Program-made: the position numbers and the translations under genes | NCBI GenBank assembly: GCA_030591125.1 | Contig: JAUVBP010000083.1 | Span: 1 to 5,667, forward strand | DNA: 5,667 bases | Source: Candidatus Woesearchaeota archaeon | GTDB lineage: Archaea > Nanobdellota > Nanobdellia > Woesearchaeales > UBA11576 | Direction of reading: 5' to 3' | Shown: piece after piece, positions 4,883-5,667 of the stretch | Position numbering within the stretch: the stretch's first letter is position 1 | How the letters are laid out: the number at the start of each line of letters is the position of its first letter | Notes under the pieces: model-generated | The model's input: only the letters and a program-made list of their open reading frames with translations | The model's database searches: none | What the model was told of the DNA's origin: nothing

Positions 4883-5626
4883 ATGGAGGAAGAGAACGAG
4901 AATTCTTATGCTCAGAAAGTTGTCGATGATATGGTCGAGAGCAGCAGAGAGACCCTGAACGAGGCACCGACCAAGAACTTCGGAAAGCTTGTCCCGGCAC
5001 TCATAGAGAAAGGGATAGAGTCTGTGAACCTGTCGATGTTCGACGATGAGGCGCGGGCACAGCTCCTGAATGAGGTGGGTGATGAGTGCATAAGGAAAGG
5101 GAAGATCGCTCAGGCAGTGAAAGCATTCATGTTCGTAGGGAACAAGGAAAGGCTGGCAAAGATCGGTGAGAACTATGAGAACATAGGGCTCTTCTCCGAT
5201 GCTGTCGACATGTACGTCCTTGCAGAAGATGACGCAAAGCTGGCGAGAGTGGGCGATACCTGCCTTAAAGAGAGCAAGTTCCCTGATGCGATAAAGGCAT
5301 TCAAGAAGCTGAACGACCGGCAGAAGCTCCTGACTGTGGGTGATGAGTGCATGAAGAGGGAGAAATGGGACTCAGCGCTCGAGATATACTCATTCCTTGA
5401 CAGCAAAGAGAAGCTTGTCGAGCTCGGTGACAAGTGCTTCAAGCACCCTTTCTTCAACTATGCTGCAAAGGCATACCAGCTGGCAGGCGACCCTGAAAAG
5501 CTGACAAAACTCGGTGATGAGTGCATAAAGCAAGGCCTTGTCAAGACAGCCTATGACATCTATCAGGCTGCAGGCAATACTACCATGGCCACGTTCATCA
5601 AAGAGAACTTCATGAAAGAGAAGTAA
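4883..5626 (+). CDS. helical-repeat protein with six 29-residue units
   Basis: The 247-residue product is soluble, with no signal peptide or membrane segment. Residues 1-61 form a charged, mostly helical N-terminal part. Residues 62-235 are six consecutive repeats of exactly 29 residues with no insertions, and 236-247 are a short helical end. Each unit looks like a pair of helices: Leu at unit position 1, Gly at 5, Asp or Glu at 6, Cys at 8 in five of six units, Ala at 17 and Phe or Tyr at 21. The unit recalls TPR and the alpha-alpha hairpins of coatomer- or clathrin-type solenoids, but TPR units are normally 34 residues, so I do not assign it to TPR. Such solenoids are usually protein-binding scaffolds; the partner is unknown. 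The gene has its own promoter, a candidate operator and a good ribosome binding site, and is followed by T-rich terminator sequence. Confidence is high that it is a real gene and low for any function. Confidence 0.9.
   Translation: MEEENENSYAQKVVDDMVESSRETLNEAPTKNFGKLVPALIEKGIESVNLSMFDDEARAQLLNEVGDECIRKGKIAQAVKAFMFVGNKERLAKIGENYENIGLFSDAVDMYVLAEDDAKLARVGDTCLKESKFPDAIKAFKKLNDRQKLLTVGDECMKREKWDSALEIYSFLDSKEKLVELGDKCFKHPFFNYAAKAYQLAGDPEKLTKLGDECIKQGLVKTAYDIYQAAGNTTMATFIKENFMKEK
5066..5587 (+). repeat. six in-frame 87-bp repeats
   Basis: Six units of 87 bp encode the 29-residue repeats. The 14-base block GGTGATGAGTGCAT recurs exactly at 5078, 5339 and 5513 in units 1, 4 and 6, showing that sequence similarity persists at DNA level. 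The other units have diverged more, unit 2 the most at this block (GENY instead of GDEC). Confidence 0.85.
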
Positions 5627-5629
5627 ATA

Positions 5630-5663
5630 TTTTTTATCAATATTTTATTTCTCTATTTTTTTT
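5630..5663 (+). terminator. T-rich termination region after the repeat gene
   Basis: A 6-T run at 5630-5635 begins four bases after the stop codon and is followed by further T-rich stretches and an 8-T run at 5656-5663. This fits archaeal poly-T termination. Confidence 0.65.
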
Positions 5664-5667
5664 CTCA

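Noticed and set aside
5066..5587. Regularly spaced repeats considered as a CRISPR-like array
   Set aside because: The repeats are in-frame coding units of one open reading frame, with no constant repeat and variable spacer pattern.

Overview
The window looks like a piece of an archaeal chromosome, plausibly from a DPANN-type lineage such as Woesearchaeota or a relative; the lineage is an inference from gene style only. Archaeal signs are TATA boxes with A-rich BRE-like flanks, two genes whose TATA box lies 27-28 nt from the ATG (so the mRNAs are probably leaderless), poly-T runs after the stops of two genes, a Rad50-type zinc-hook ATPase, and a secreted lipoprotein with cadherin/PKD-like domains. 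No tRNA, rRNA, CRISPR array or transposase gene was seen.

Layout. Bases 2-118 (+) hold the end of an AT-rich reading frame or a 38-residue small protein. Bases 119-219 hold only a doubtful 22-codon minus-strand frame. Bases 220-768 (-) encode an unrecognised acidic 182-residue protein with its own TATA box. Bases 769-943 are a spacer with inverted repeats, a GC-rich hairpin island and an imperfect 24-bp copy of the 3' end of the next gene. Bases 944-3421 (-) encode a complete 825-residue Rad50/SbcC-like ATPase. Bases 3422-3801 carry no convincing gene: they hold the rad50 promoter, a long hairpin, a strong plus-strand archaeal promoter, and two further long-stem hairpins that probably form a structured 5' leader. 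Bases 3802-4692 (+) encode a lipoprotein with an acidic stalk and two Ig-like domains, ended by a 10-T run. Bases 4693-4882 hold a promoter with an inverted repeat at the predicted start site. Bases 4883-5626 (+) encode a soluble protein built from six exact 29-residue helical repeats, ended by T-rich sequence.

The genes do not form one operon. rad50 and the lipoprotein gene are divergent and share a 380-bp control region. rad50 and the 182-residue gene run in the same direction but each has a promoter. The last gene has its own promoter behind a terminator. The only clear pathway is DNA-end processing by Rad50; its usual partners (mre11, herA, nurA) are not in view. The most unusual items are the structured leader at about 3608-3800, the duplicated rad50 3' end, and the 29-residue repeat protein.
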